From NCBI RefSeq assembly GCF_011764445.1, contig NZ_BLPG01000001.1:7209001-7273000 (forward strand): a DNA stretch of 64,000 bases, read 5' to 3'. Both the position numbers and the translations under genes were made by a program. The stretch's first letter is position 1; each line of letters starts with the position of its first letter. Origin of the DNA: Phytohabitans rumicis. GTDB lineage: Bacteria > Actinomycetota > Actinomycetes > Mycobacteriales > Micromonosporaceae. The notes under the pieces were generated by a model that saw only the letters and a list, made by a program, of their open reading frames with translations, had not been told where the DNA came from and made no database searches. This document shows, piece after piece, positions 52,886 to 62,110 of this stretch.

Positions 52886-53553
52886 CTAACTCGACGGCAG
52901 TCCCAGTTTGTCAAAGAATGCCCGGTTGCGCTCCGTGGCGGCGTTTATAAGCCTGTCGAAAGACATGACTTCTATGTACGCCTTCGCTGGCTCATTAAAT
53001 CCGAAGTATCCGAGGCCGTCATGAGTCCGCCGGAGATTTGCGTACTCACACTTACTCACTAGCGTCGGCGTGAGGTCAGCCAGGATGTAGCAGAATGCCG
53101 GCGAATCCTGGGAAGCTGGGATTGGACGTCCCGAAGCCGTCAACACACCACAGGGATCTGGGCGTCCCGATCGCTCCGCAATGGTCCGGAAATGCTTGTG
53201 CTCGTAGCGGTAACGCATCGCCGCGAGGACGGCGCGTAGCCTCGTGCCGTCCGGGTCTTCGCGGTCGTACCGCTCGACTCGGTGAGAAACAGCAACGGGA
53301 GCCTCTCCTGGTCGTCGTCGGGCAGGTAGCCCGCGTCGACCACGGCGGCGGCGGCCTCCGGCTCAAGCTCGGTCGCGCGGGCCAGGGATCGCCCTTCGCA
53401 TGAACCGGCGGCTGAGGCTTCGACCAACCACGTCCCCTGGGGCGGTGCAGCTCCACCGTCGCCTCCACCGCCACCACCACCGGCCCTCTCGGTGTCCCTC
53501 GCCCGTGGCCCAGCCGCGCCGAGCGGATACCGGTACGCCATCACATTGAACAA
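52886..53553 (-). pseudogene. Unknown protein gene, frame broken
   Basis: The C-terminal frame reads ERYDREDPDGTRLRAVLAAM, then RYRYEHKHFRTIAERSGRPDPCG, and ends SFDRLINAATERNRAFFDKLGLPSS at 52886. The ending resembles the tail of some GHKL-type ATPases or their C-terminal domains seen in defence islands (a Y-I-E-V-x-x-F-D-x-L with N-R-x-F-F-D-K-L). Upstream in another frame comes ELEPEAAAAVVDAGYLPDDDQERLPLLFLTES. The two join near 53275. Further upstream the frame becomes Gly-rich and doubtful, so the 5' end is uncertain. The family suggestion is weak. Confidence 0.4.
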
Positions 53554-53590
53554 CTTCGGGCCCGAACACCAACGTGTCGATCACCTGCCA

Positions 53591-53742
53591 TGACTCCGTA
53601 GACCCCGGAGGGTTTTACACGTTCTCCCTGCGAACCAACGGCGACGGCAGCGCCTCCACCGCCAGCTACTGCTACTCAGGTGACCATCCCGACCACTGGG
53701 TGCGGGCGAATGGCATGGAATCTAACCATGTGACTTGGTAGA
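53591..53742 (+). pseudogene. C-terminal fragment of a secreted-type protein
   Basis: An open frame without start reads CHDSVDPGGFYTFSLRTNGDGSAS, then SYCYSGDHPDHWVRANGMESNHVTW, stop at 53740-53742. The paired Cys and beta-rich character suggest an extracellular protein. It is followed directly by a terminator-like hairpin. Confidence 0.4.
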
Positions 53743-53750
53743 TCCTCTTT

Positions 53751-53794
53751 GGCGTGGCCGGATCGCGCTTTCATGCGGCCGGTCCGGCCACGCC
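53751..53794. terminator. Hairpin terminator
   Basis: GGCGTGGCCGGA (53751-53762) and TCCGGCCACGCC (53783-53794) form a perfect 12-bp stem with a 20-base loop, followed by GTTTG. It sits 8 bases behind the stop of the fragment at 53742. Confidence 0.65.
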
Positions 53795-53898
53795 GTTTGA
53801 GGTCGGTCGACTTCCAGTGACCGATAGGCGGATAGGGTCGCGTCCCCAACCTCCGGATGTGTCCACGTTTTCGGGCAACTTCCCCGCCCGGGTTTGAC

Positions 53899-54044
53899 GG
53901 GTGGTGGCGTGCGGGCGCACCGACCACGAGCAGTCCACCGCCGTCGGCGACTACATATGCTGGCGAAACCACCACGCCACGTCCAACCACCTACGCCTGA
54001 ACTCCAAGATCCGCCACCTCGATCACCTGACCAAAGCCGCGTGA
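53899..54044 (+). pseudogene. Transposase C-terminal remnant (IS630-like)
   Basis: The frame VACGRTDHEQSTAVGDYICWRNHHATSNHLRLNSKIRHL to the stop at 54042-54044 resembles the tail of IS630-type transposases, which end with Y-I-x-W-R-N-x-H-A. No catalytic part and no inverted repeats are present. Confidence 0.45.
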
Positions 54045-54092
54045 CGAGGCACTAGGTTGGAGATAACCAACAGCGTCGATGCCGGAGGCGCC

Positions 54093-55682
54093 ATGGACCA
54101 GGTGGATCCGACTGAGCGGGTGCTGGCTCTGATCAGGTCGAAGAGGGCGCGAGAAGCGCTGCGACGTTGGTTGACCGACCATACCGCGACCCTCCTACCG
54201 ACAGGCTGGTCCGGCAAGGGCTACACCACGGCGCAATTGCTCGGTGCCCTCCTCGGCAGGTATCGCGACCACCCGATCGTTGTGGTCATGAAGATCATCG
54301 AAAAGGGTGATGGCGGCAAGGAATATGCCGCTCACCATAGGGCCCTCCAGGACTCACCCGTGTTTGCGCAGAAGCATCTTGCTGCGCTGATCGGACAAAG
54401 GATTGTTGTGCCGGGTGGCGGATCGATCATCCTTCAAGGCGTAGCCGGCGGCGGCCTCGACACCATGTCCCAGCTCGACGACGCCCTGCCGAGCTGGCAC
54501 GCTCCGCGGGAGGTTTGCCAGCACATCACGAACTCGCTGCTGACCGAATGGAACACCGAATCCGATCCGAACCTGGAGAAGGTTGGGACCGCGCTCGCCG
54601 CGCAGCTCGGCAACCGCCTCACGTCCGCCGGAACGGTCGCTGCGTGGGCCGGCCGCCACCAGGGCCTGCTCCACGACCCTGTGCCTTGGCTGAATGCAGG
54701 AGCGTACCCACAGGTCAACCCGTTCGTACTGATCGGCAAGGACTCCTGGGGCGAGCGCCTGGAGGCCCTCGTCTTGCGCGGCAAGACCCACGGCGACCTT
54801 CATCCCGGAAATCTGCTGGTCGGCGCCAAAGGCTCCCCCTTCTGCCTCGTCGATCTCTCCCGCTACACCGCGGAAGGGTGGCTGAGCTGGGATCCGACCT
54901 ATCTCACGCTGACAGCTATGGCCAAGGTGCTGCCTGACCTGACGCCACGCGGGCAGGAGGCGCTGAAGGCGTGGTGCCTGGATCCGGACGAGGTCATGGA
55001 GGTCGAGGGACTGCCTGGACATTTACGAGCGATGTTCATCGGCGTGCACCAGGCCGGCGCCGAATGGGCCCGGCGACACAGCAACACTGCGGGCTGGGAG
55101 CGCCAGCGCCACCTGTGCCTGGTCGTGATCGCTTTGATCCTCACCGGCAGGAAGCAACTTCTCTCGGAGGACTCCCGGAGATGGTTCTTCTGGCTCGCCG
55201 CGGCCGTCGCCACTCGGCTGGCCGACGCCATCCCAGACTTCCCGCGTGCGGTCGACCCTCTCATGCTGTCGAACCACCTGTTCGCCGATGACCCGCAGCA
55301 CATTGCCGACGACTCGCGAAACAAGATCATCAGCTTGGATGAGCGGCGTCCGGCCCGCCAACCGCCGCAGCCGCCAGCAAGAGACACTGGGCCAGCCACG
55401 GTGGAAGCCGAGTACTGGACCCGGCTGGTCGCCGAGTTGCGCAGCGTCCAGTTTGCCGCGCCGGACTGGGCGACGATGGCAGCCCGCACCAACAGCCTCC
55501 GCATGCTGCTCGTATCAGCACCGGAGGGAGGCGCCGACAACAGCGAGGTTACGGAGTACCTCGACTTACTCACGACGACGCTTGACGCGGTGGTGCGTCC
55601 CGGTGCGACACCCGCCGAGACACGAGCGGCGAGCGAGCGCGCCGAGATGCTCCGATCCTGGATCCTCGACCAGCTCTCCTGA
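54093..55682 (+). CDS. Protein-kinase/aminoglycoside-phosphotransferase-like protein (529 aa)
   Basis: ATG 54093 follows GGAGGCGCC. The N-terminal part has a phosphate-loop-like segment, PTGWSGKGYTTAQLLG, and a strand with catalytic-Lys spacing (DHPIVVVMKIIEKGDGGKE). The central motif THGDLHPGNLLV (about 232-243) and CLVDLSRY (about 251-258) correspond to the catalytic loop and metal site of the kinase/APH fold. The C-terminal 150 residues form a separate helical domain after a Pro-rich linker. Such kinase-like proteins occur in actinobacterial ternary-complex/effector-associated systems; that placement is inference. A coiled-coil gene follows after 15 bases, probably co-translated. Confidence 0.65.
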   Translation: MDQVDPTERVLALIRSKRAREALRRWLTDHTATLLPTGWSGKGYTTAQLLGALLGRYRDHPIVVVMKIIEKGDGGKEYAAHHRALQDSPVFAQKHLAALIGQRIVVPGGGSIILQGVAGGGLDTMSQLDDALPSWHAPREVCQHITNSLLTEWNTESDPNLEKVGTALAAQLGNRLTSAGTVAAWAGRHQGLLHDPVPWLNAGAYPQVNPFVLIGKDSWGERLEALVLRGKTHGDLHPGNLLVGAKGSPFCLVDLSRYTAEGWLSWDPTYLTLTAMAKVLPDLTPRGQEALKAWCLDPDEVMEVEGLPGHLRAMFIGVHQAGAEWARRHSNTAGWERQRHLCLVVIALILTGRKQLLSEDSRRWFFWLAAAVATRLADAIPDFPRAVDPLMLSNHLFADDPQHIADDSRNKIISLDERRPARQPPQPPARDTGPATVEAEYWTRLVAELRSVQFAAPDWATMAARTNSLRMLLVSAPEGGADNSEVTEYLDLLTTTLDAVVRPGATPAETRAASERAEMLRSWILDQLS

Positions 55683-55697
55683 TCGCGATCCACCGAG

Positions 55698-56150
55698 ATG
55701 GCCGGCCCGCTCGCTACCTTCGCCACGAAGGCTCAGCATGAACTCGAGAGGATTCAGGAGTGGACCGAGGTTCCCCCGGAACTCGAGCGGAAGGTCGGCG
55801 AAGTGCTCGGGATTGTCCGCCGACTCAGACAGGAGGCTAAGGCCCTGTCCGGCCACGCAAAACCAGCGTTGATCAGCGGCATGGACGCGAAACTCGCGGA
55901 CGTACGTCGCGCAACGGAGACGTTCAAGGACTACGTCATGCGGGCAGATCGGGCTGTTGCCCACAAGTACTCGGAGGGTCGCAACGAACTTGCCCGGTTG
56001 GTGGGCGGGACGGCTGCGGTAGCCGCGGGCTACTTCGGCGACGAAGTCGCCCGCCACAATCCTTCAGCGCTGCGCGACAGCACGCGCAGCCACGTAATCA
56101 GCGTGCAGATCGAGCGTGGGAACGACAGCTCCTCCCGCTACGCGAGTTGA
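55698..56150 (+). CDS. Coiled-coil hypothetical protein (150 aa)
   Basis: It begins MAGPLATFATKAQHELERIQEW and is helical throughout, with LERKVGEVLGIVRRLRQEAKALSG and MDAKLADVRRATETFKDYVMRADRAVAHK as coiled-coil segments. A short hydrophobic stretch (RLVGGTAAVAAGYFG, about 101-115) may insert in the membrane. The gene lies 15 bases after the kinase-like gene on the same strand, so they likely work together. No known family. Confidence 0.55.
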   Translation: MAGPLATFATKAQHELERIQEWTEVPPELERKVGEVLGIVRRLRQEAKALSGHAKPALISGMDAKLADVRRATETFKDYVMRADRAVAHKYSEGRNELARLVGGTAAVAAGYFGDEVARHNPSALRDSTRSHVISVQIERGNDSSSRYAS

Positions 56151-56157
56151 CGCCCGC

Positions 56158-56966
56158 TTACGCGAGAGACGGTCCTGCGATGGCCCGTTCGACGGCCGCC
56201 AGCACGGCGTTCATCGGCTGCACGAACTCCGCGCGGAACCGGTCTGCCTCACTGTAGGGGCCGAGGAAAGCGGCCAGCTCCGGCAGCATTCGCAGTACGA
56301 TCTCATCCTGTGTGGCCTGTGGCATGACTTCTTCGTACTCGGTGACTAAGGCCCGGAGGTAACCCTCGGCGGCGCTCACGGAGTCGACCAGCTCCGGCTC
56401 GGCCGCGAAGACGCCGTCCTCGGCACGCATGGTGCGCACCATGGTTTCCAGGCTCAGCTGCGCATCCAGAACGGATTGCATCAGCTCGTCATAACGCATG
56501 ACGCGCACGCGGCGGTCAGCGAAGACGAGTTCATGGTTCAGGGCAGTGGCCCGCAGCAGCCGCCGAGCCCGCTTGGCGCGGTTGTACTGGTCGACCAGTT
56601 CACGGAGGTAACGCTGCCGGGTCTCCTGGATCCCGGCCGCGCGCAACTCCATCTGCTTCAGCCGCTCAACCCGCCGGTCCGACTCTCGATTAAACGCCTG
56701 ATAGAGCAGGGATATCCCCCGCCGAGCACGACCACAAGGAAGAACTGCAGGAGCGTCTTGTAGGCCTCGGCGCCGACGAGCCTGGCCAGCGCGTCATGCC
56801 ACACGATGAGCGCCACCGCGGCACACGAACAAACCGCCGCGCCTACGGCGATGACCGTCGCGAGCCGGCGCATGAGGGACTGACCAACACCATCGATAGC
56901 GAAGAACTCTAATGCGTCCCAGCAACTTAGGTGGTGGTAGTACTCCAGGAAGTCACGCAGAGCCAC
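56158..56966 (-). pseudogene. Two-TM coiled-coil protein (SLATT-like), frame broken at a G run
   Basis: From GTG 56966 the first frame reads VALRDFLEYYHHLSCWDALEF. Two membrane helices follow (LATVIAVGAAVCSCAAVALIV and LLQFFLVVVLGGG). At 56715-56719 the complement has five G; with six, the sequence continues ISLLYQAFNRESDRRVERLKQMELRA into the intact frame 56158-56652. That frame holds a long helical domain (RYLRELVDQYNRAKRARRLLR) ending AIAGPSLA. Two short-looped TM helices plus a coiled coil are the pattern of SLATT-type effectors in bacterial defence systems, but I cannot confirm the family. It is convergent with the kinase-like operon. Confidence 0.5.
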
Positions 56967-57756
56967 GACGCTGCTGACGCATCGAAGTTTGCTGTGCGGA
57001 CCCGACGGTTCCATCCGCGGGCGACAGCTGGCCACGGAGGCTTGGCAGCGGCCAGATCTGGTGCACGCTCGTCGGCATGAGCGGGCGCCTCGCGAAGGCG
57101 GCCAACCATGACCGCAGTAACTCAGGGTAAGTACGCGTCGAAGTGCGGCTTCGATAGGCGGGTGGCGAAGATGGTGCTCGTTGACCGGGTGTCGCTCCAA
57201 GGGCTGAGTACAGCGCAGGTGCAAATCCCCTTCGACCAGCCGCCCAGGGGTCGGTTGAGTGCTTCGCGCTGGCGAAGAAGTCCCTAGTCAGCGCACAGAC
57301 GCGGGGGCAGGCGCGCAGGTGCGGAGTGGAGGCGGGTCACCGTACAACATGGGAACGCGGCGCGACCAGCGGCGATCCGACGTTTGTGGTGCTGGATGGT
57401 AAGTGGCGTCTGCCGGCGCGGGGAGTATAACCAGTGTTGGCGGCGCGGGGCCCTTCCGCTTGTTGCTGATTGGCGGCAAGGGGAGGGCCGCGCTGTCCTG
57501 AGGTGTCTGCAGAGTCGAGTGCATGAGCCGGACGTTCGACGGCAGAAGGCAGCACGCGCCCTTCTGCCCGAATCAGCGGCGGCCCGCCGTGCCGGACGAC
57601 GGTTGACGCTGTCAGGCGCCGTCGCCGCGACTCCCCGCAGACACCGAAATCCGTCAGCAGTCGCGCCGGCGCGAGTCCCTCCGAGCCGGTGCATCGCCCG
57701 GATCGCGGTACGAGAGCATGTCAAGGATCACGCCCCGGCGCGACTAAGGTGTCCCG
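56967..57756. other. Long gap with repeat block B
   Basis: No supported gene in nearly 800 bases. Block B occupies about 57213-57395 and matches block C (62206-62372). The final 150 bases should hold the promoter of the Schlafen-type gene. Confidence 0.4.
57213..57395. repeat. Repeat block B
   Basis: Starts GCGCAGGTGCAAATCCCC, then runs through GACGCGGGGGCAGGCGCGCAG and GTGGAGGCGGGT to CGTACAACATGGGAACGCGG. The order and most bases equal block C at 62206-62372; a shorter relative is at 32418-32470. All three lie beside probable defence genes. Confidence 0.65.
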
Positions 57757-58968
57757 ATGACGTTTGAGCGAAGCGCGGAAGCATCCAAATACCTAGCAGG
57801 TGTTAAATTTGTTCGTGATCGAGACGCACTTAGGTTCGCTGGGTCAAATGATGTTCGCCTTAGCGGCGCTGGCGAATATTTCTACGGCCCCTACGAATTC
57901 GTCCATCGAGCAAGCTTGTCCTCGCTTAGACATGCCTTGATGGCCGCAAGTCACTTCTACGGTTGTCTTTCCGTCAATGAGCGAAGGCGTACCGAAAACG
58001 TAACTCTTAGATTGCATACCACGGAAGGTACGGGAAGCGGACCGGACTGGTTGGCCGATCAGGTTCGGATGAAGTTGACGTGGACCGCTCATGACCCTTC
58101 AGAATTCGACGAGGACATTGTAATTCCCGAACCTGGTTCTATAGTGCTGACCGACAGCGACGAACTGCTGGTTGAAGTCGAGATTCCCATCGATGGGCGA
58201 GATCCGTTTGAGCCGTTTCCCGAGCTACAGAGAATCCTCTCATCATGGAGTAGTGAACGCGGCGTTGAGCTAGTGGCTTTAGAGGGCCAACTGTCGAACC
58301 CATATCTTTGGTCTGGATACTTTCGACTCCCTACACGAGGTCGCACGATAGGCGACGTCCAAGAATTTGCCCTTCAGGCGCACGGCATTAGTGCGGCGTT
58401 CGTTGACAACTCCATGAGCGTCGACCTCCTAGTCACCGTACTGGAGTCGGGTCTAGCTGCGGTCTTGGTAGGCATCCAGGAATCCGAGTTTTTCGAGTGC
58501 AAGAGGCAGCTTCGCCTAACAGACGAACGCAGCATGTTCGATTTTGCAAGAGATGTCGCCGCTTTCGCCAACAGTGGTGCCCGTGGCCTACTTGTCGTAG
58601 GACTTGAGACTAAGTCGAGGCGCGAGGGAGACTTTGTCGTCGCTCTGCACCCTGTGCCCGACGCGACGCGTCTCGCACGTCTAGCACGTCGTACGATCGA
58701 CAGGCTCATCTTTCCGCCGATTGATGATTTACAAGTCAAGACCGCCCAGGCAGGGTCGGCTGGAGCTTACCTAGTCTACTGCATAATTCCAGAGCAAGCA
58801 GCGGAACTAAAGCCATTCATGGTTGCTGGCGCCTTCATGGACGGAAAGATTGACGGATCAATTATTAGCATTCCTCGGCGCAGAAATGACGAAACACTAC
58901 ACCTGAGCCCGGCGTCAATTCATTCCTTTCTCGCGGCGGGATACGCCCTATTCCGCAGGAATGGGTAA
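57757..58968 (+). CDS. Schlafen/AlbA_2-domain protein (403 aa)
   Basis: The C-terminal half holds the AlbA_2 (Schlafen-type) domain. E-S-E-F-F-E-C-K-R-Q-L (about 242-252) gives the E-x-K type acidic/Lys pair. AFANSGARGLLVVGLETKSRREGDFVV (about 269-295) and the strand AYLVYCIIP follow. In bacteria such domains bind or cut nucleic acids and are frequent in defence loci. The N-terminal 240 residues are alpha/beta and unknown. The gene is visibly poorer in GC than its neighbours and uses many T- and A-ending codons, a sign of recent transfer. It stands alone on its strand. Confidence 0.75.
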   Translation: MTFERSAEASKYLAGVKFVRDRDALRFAGSNDVRLSGAGEYFYGPYEFVHRASLSSLRHALMAASHFYGCLSVNERRRTENVTLRLHTTEGTGSGPDWLADQVRMKLTWTAHDPSEFDEDIVIPEPGSIVLTDSDELLVEVEIPIDGRDPFEPFPELQRILSSWSSERGVELVALEGQLSNPYLWSGYFRLPTRGRTIGDVQEFALQAHGISAAFVDNSMSVDLLVTVLESGLAAVLVGIQESEFFECKRQLRLTDERSMFDFARDVAAFANSGARGLLVVGLETKSRREGDFVVALHPVPDATRLARLARRTIDRLIFPPIDDLQVKTAQAGSAGAYLVYCIIPEQAAELKPFMVAGAFMDGKIDGSIISIPRRRNDETLHLSPASIHSFLAAGYALFRRNG

Positions 58969-59344
58969 TCGGCGGACCACTTCATCGCCGCCACTGGCAT
59001 GATCGAATGCGCTGTCATCGGCAGATTCGCGCACTCACGTTCAGGGCAGCGGCCGTGATCAGGTTTACGCAAAGTGATTCGATGCGGTGGCTGACATAGC
59101 TGGTGGCAACCTGCGGTGATCCACTAGTGGCGCCCGTTCCCACGAGCGCCTGCTGGGGTGGCGCCGAAAGCACTAGCAACTGGTGCCCGTTCTCGCGGAC
59201 GTAGCCACGCACTGGGACAACCGACGCCCGTAATATATGGGTGAGTTGTCCCCCGTTACCCCGGCGGCGGCTGCGGGGCACGCCGGATGCCTCGCTGATC
59301 AGCTCGGTGCCGCTGTGCATACGACCGGAAGGAATGTCGCGGGC
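58969..59344. other. Gap before the NB-ARC gene
   Basis: The frame of the next gene is open from ATG 59237, but the ribosome-site-like AAGGA is in front of ATG 59345. I see no other gene. The region should hold its promoter. Confidence 0.35.
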
Positions 59345-62110
59345 ATGCCGATTCCCGTTCCGTGGTCGGATTACAGCGCTGACCAGGTAGAACAACTCAT
59401 GGCCGCGTTGCTGACGCGGTTGATGCCTGAGGCACAGCGTGTCGACGGCAGTGGCGGCGACGGTGGCGTGGATGTACGGGTGCCGGCCGTTGGCGGACTG
59501 CACATCTATGAGATCAAGCGTTTCGCCGAACGGCTCAAGCCCGGTCAGCGACAACAGATCCAGAAGTCGCTGCTAAGGGCTGTTCGCACTCAGCCCAGGA
59601 TGGTGGCGTGGACGCTGGTCGTGCCACTCGACCCGACGCCCACCGAACTGGAATGGTTCGAGTCGCACCTGCAAGGCCTGTCGCCCGTGCCCATCACATG
59701 GATGGGCCGCACTACTATCGAGACCCACCTGAGCGCACACGACGACCTGCTGCGTACGTTCGCTCCGGGCTCGGTCGAGACTCGGGCGCTGGATCGGGCG
59801 GTCGAAGCGTTAGGCCGACAGATGGGCGACCGCCCGCTCACAGCCCCGCAACGTGTGGGCGTCGTTCCTGCACCAGCGACGTCGTTCCAGGAGCGCCGGG
59901 AGATTTTTGAGGATTTTCCGCTTGGTGAGACGGTTGTCTTAAGCGGTCTCGGCGGCGTCGGCAAGACACAACTCGCAGCTGACTTCATCCGCGGCCACCA
60001 GACGGACGCCACAGTGGTCGTCTGGGCAACGGCATCGTCTCGGGACTTGGTTTTGGCGACCTATGCCGAAGCGGCTCGGGTAGTACTTGGTCCGCAGGAC
60101 AGCGTCCAGCAGGCGGCCGACCGGCTTCTCGCTTGGCTCGCGACCACAGAGGACATCTGGCTGGTCGTTCTCGACGACGTACAAACACCTGCTGACCTAC
60201 GCGGACTCTGGCCGCAGGGATCTTCCGGAAGAGTCGTCGTCACGACGAGACGCCGAGACGCGGCCCTTGCCGGACATCGGCGCCGTACCGTCGACGTCGA
60301 TGTCTTCAGTGTCGAACAGGCCGCCCGCTACCTGCGGTCGGCACTTCGGGAACAGCACCCACTTGGCGACGACATCGACGGTGTCGCGACTGACCTTCAG
60401 GGCTTGCCTCTCGCGCTCGCCCAGGCGGCGGCGTTCATGCTGGACCGGCAGCTACGGTGTAGCGAGTACCGGCGCCGGTTTGCGGACCGACGCAGGCGCC
60501 TGAGCGAGCTACTGCCCGAACCAGAAGCCCTGCCGGACGAGCACCGCGACACCGTTGCAACGACGTGGTCACTCTCGATCGACGCCGCGAACCGGCTCGC
60601 GCCTGTCGGGATGGCTCGGCCGCTCATGGAGTTGCTCAGTGTTCTGGAACCTGAAAGCATCTCGGCCGGTCTCGTGGCCGACGGCGCCGCCCGGAACTGG
60701 CTATCGTACGCGATTTGGTCGGCAGCCGGCTCGACCGGTGACATCGGCGCAGTCGATATCGACACGATCCGTGACGGGCTGCGAACGCTATACAGACTCA
60801 GCTTGCTGCGTCAGGACGACGATATCGTCCGAGTGCATGCCCTCGTCCAGAGAGTCACACGCGAAGGACTCGACGGCGAACGGCGCTCATCGGTCATTTG
60901 GGCGGCCGCTGACGCGTTACTTGGGTACTGGCTCCGAGGAGGCCATTCGGGAGAACTCACCCTGACGATGCGGGCCAACGTCGACGCCCTGCGCCGTCAT
61001 GACCAGGGCGAACTCATTGCAGGCGGGCATAAAGTATTGATCCTCGCCGGCACTCGCCAAGGCGAGGCCGGTGATCCGCGGGGCGCCGCCGAGTACTTCG
61101 ACAACCTGCTCGCCATGTCGGCGCAGCAACTCGGACCCGACCACCCGGATGTTCTGGAACTCCGGGGCCATGCCGCTCGTTGGCGAGCGAACGCCGGCGA
61201 CCCCACTAGAGCTATTTCCATCCATGAAGAACTAGTCAAGGACTTCGCACGCGACAAGGGACCCGATGACGTCGGCACTATCGTTGCTCGCGCCAATCTC
61301 GCTGTGTGCCGTGCCCAGGCGGGCGCCTTGGCCGACGGCATTCACGAGATGGAGCAGGTACTGGCGGACTGCGAACGGCTACTCGGAGCGCACAACAGGC
61401 ACACCTTTGATGCGCGTTCCCTACTCGCCGGAATGTACGGCGAGGCCGGGGTGAGCGAGGCCGCCCTCGCGATGTTCGCCCAAGTGGCCGTCGACCGGCT
61501 CGACGCACTCGGCCCTGACCACCGGGAGACCCTCGCCGCCCAAGGAGCGCACGCTCGCTGGCTCATCGAGTTCGGCGACCCAAGGGCAGCCATCGTAATC
61601 CTGCGGCGCCTTCTCGATGCACGCACGCAGCGGCTCGGCCCCGACCATCCGGACACACTGGCGACCCGCGGAAACCTCGCAAACGCGCTGGGAAAGTCTG
61701 GCGACGTTCGGCACGCGGCCGACGACTTCGACGCGCTGCTCGCCGACTGCGTGCGAGTCATGGGCCCCAACCACCCTGAGACATTGACTGTTCGTAACAA
61801 CCACCTGCTCTACAACTCCGCCGACATGGACCCAGACGAGGCGGCGAACGCCTGGGTGGACCTCATCGACGACAGCACGCGTATTCACGGCCGGCTGGCC
61901 CCGGAAACCCTGACCAGCATGCACAACTTTGGCGAGTGGCTCGCCCTCGCTGGACACCTCGACCAAGCCGCCGGATGGCTGCAAGTCGCGCTCACCAGAC
62001 GGGCCGAGGTCCTCGGCGCGGAACATCCGCATACGTTGGCCACCGGCGCGTTCCTGGCTCAAACGCGAGACGCGATGACCCGCCGGACACCCAGCGTCAC
62101 GGACGGGTAA
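59345..62110 (+). CDS. Mrr-type nuclease / NB-ARC / TPR protein (bacterial NLR-like)
   Basis: The 921-residue protein (ATG 59237 would add 36) has three parts. The N-terminal PD-(D/E)XK domain shows GSGGDGGVDVRV (about 36-47) and IYEIK (about 54-58), the Mrr nuclease pattern. The NB-ARC NTPase has Walker A GLGGVGKTQLA (about 201-211), Walker B LVVLDDV (about 274-280) and GLPLAL (about 353). Tetratricopeptide repeats of the TPR_12 type follow from about 580 to 905, with repeated L-G-P-D-H-P-D/E-T-L. Such proteins act as NLR-like phage sensors: repeats detect, the NTPase oligomerises, the nuclease cuts DNA. The trigger is unknown. Confidence 0.82.
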   Translation: MPIPVPWSDYSADQVEQLMAALLTRLMPEAQRVDGSGGDGGVDVRVPAVGGLHIYEIKRFAERLKPGQRQQIQKSLLRAVRTQPRMVAWTLVVPLDPTPTELEWFESHLQGLSPVPITWMGRTTIETHLSAHDDLLRTFAPGSVETRALDRAVEALGRQMGDRPLTAPQRVGVVPAPATSFQERREIFEDFPLGETVVLSGLGGVGKTQLAADFIRGHQTDATVVVWATASSRDLVLATYAEAARVVLGPQDSVQQAADRLLAWLATTEDIWLVVLDDVQTPADLRGLWPQGSSGRVVVTTRRRDAALAGHRRRTVDVDVFSVEQAARYLRSALREQHPLGDDIDGVATDLQGLPLALAQAAAFMLDRQLRCSEYRRRFADRRRRLSELLPEPEALPDEHRDTVATTWSLSIDAANRLAPVGMARPLMELLSVLEPESISAGLVADGAARNWLSYAIWSAAGSTGDIGAVDIDTIRDGLRTLYRLSLLRQDDDIVRVHALVQRVTREGLDGERRSSVIWAAADALLGYWLRGGHSGELTLTMRANVDALRRHDQGELIAGGHKVLILAGTRQGEAGDPRGAAEYFDNLLAMSAQQLGPDHPDVLELRGHAARWRANAGDPTRAISIHEELVKDFARDKGPDDVGTIVARANLAVCRAQAGALADGIHEMEQVLADCERLLGAHNRHTFDARSLLAGMYGEAGVSEAALAMFAQVAVDRLDALGPDHRETLAAQGAHARWLIEFGDPRAAIVILRRLLDARTQRLGPDHPDTLATRGNLANALGKSGDVRHAADDFDALLADCVRVMGPNHPETLTVRNNHLLYNSADMDPDEAANAWVDLIDDSTRIHGRLAPETLTSMHNFGEWLALAGHLDQAAGWLQVALTRRAEVLGAEHPHTLATGAFLAQTRDAMTRRTPSVTDG

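Noticed and set aside
59237-59344. Start of the NB-ARC protein at ATG 59237
   Set aside because: The extra 36 residues look unstructured, no ribosome site precedes that ATG, and AAGGA lies before ATG 59345. It remains possible.
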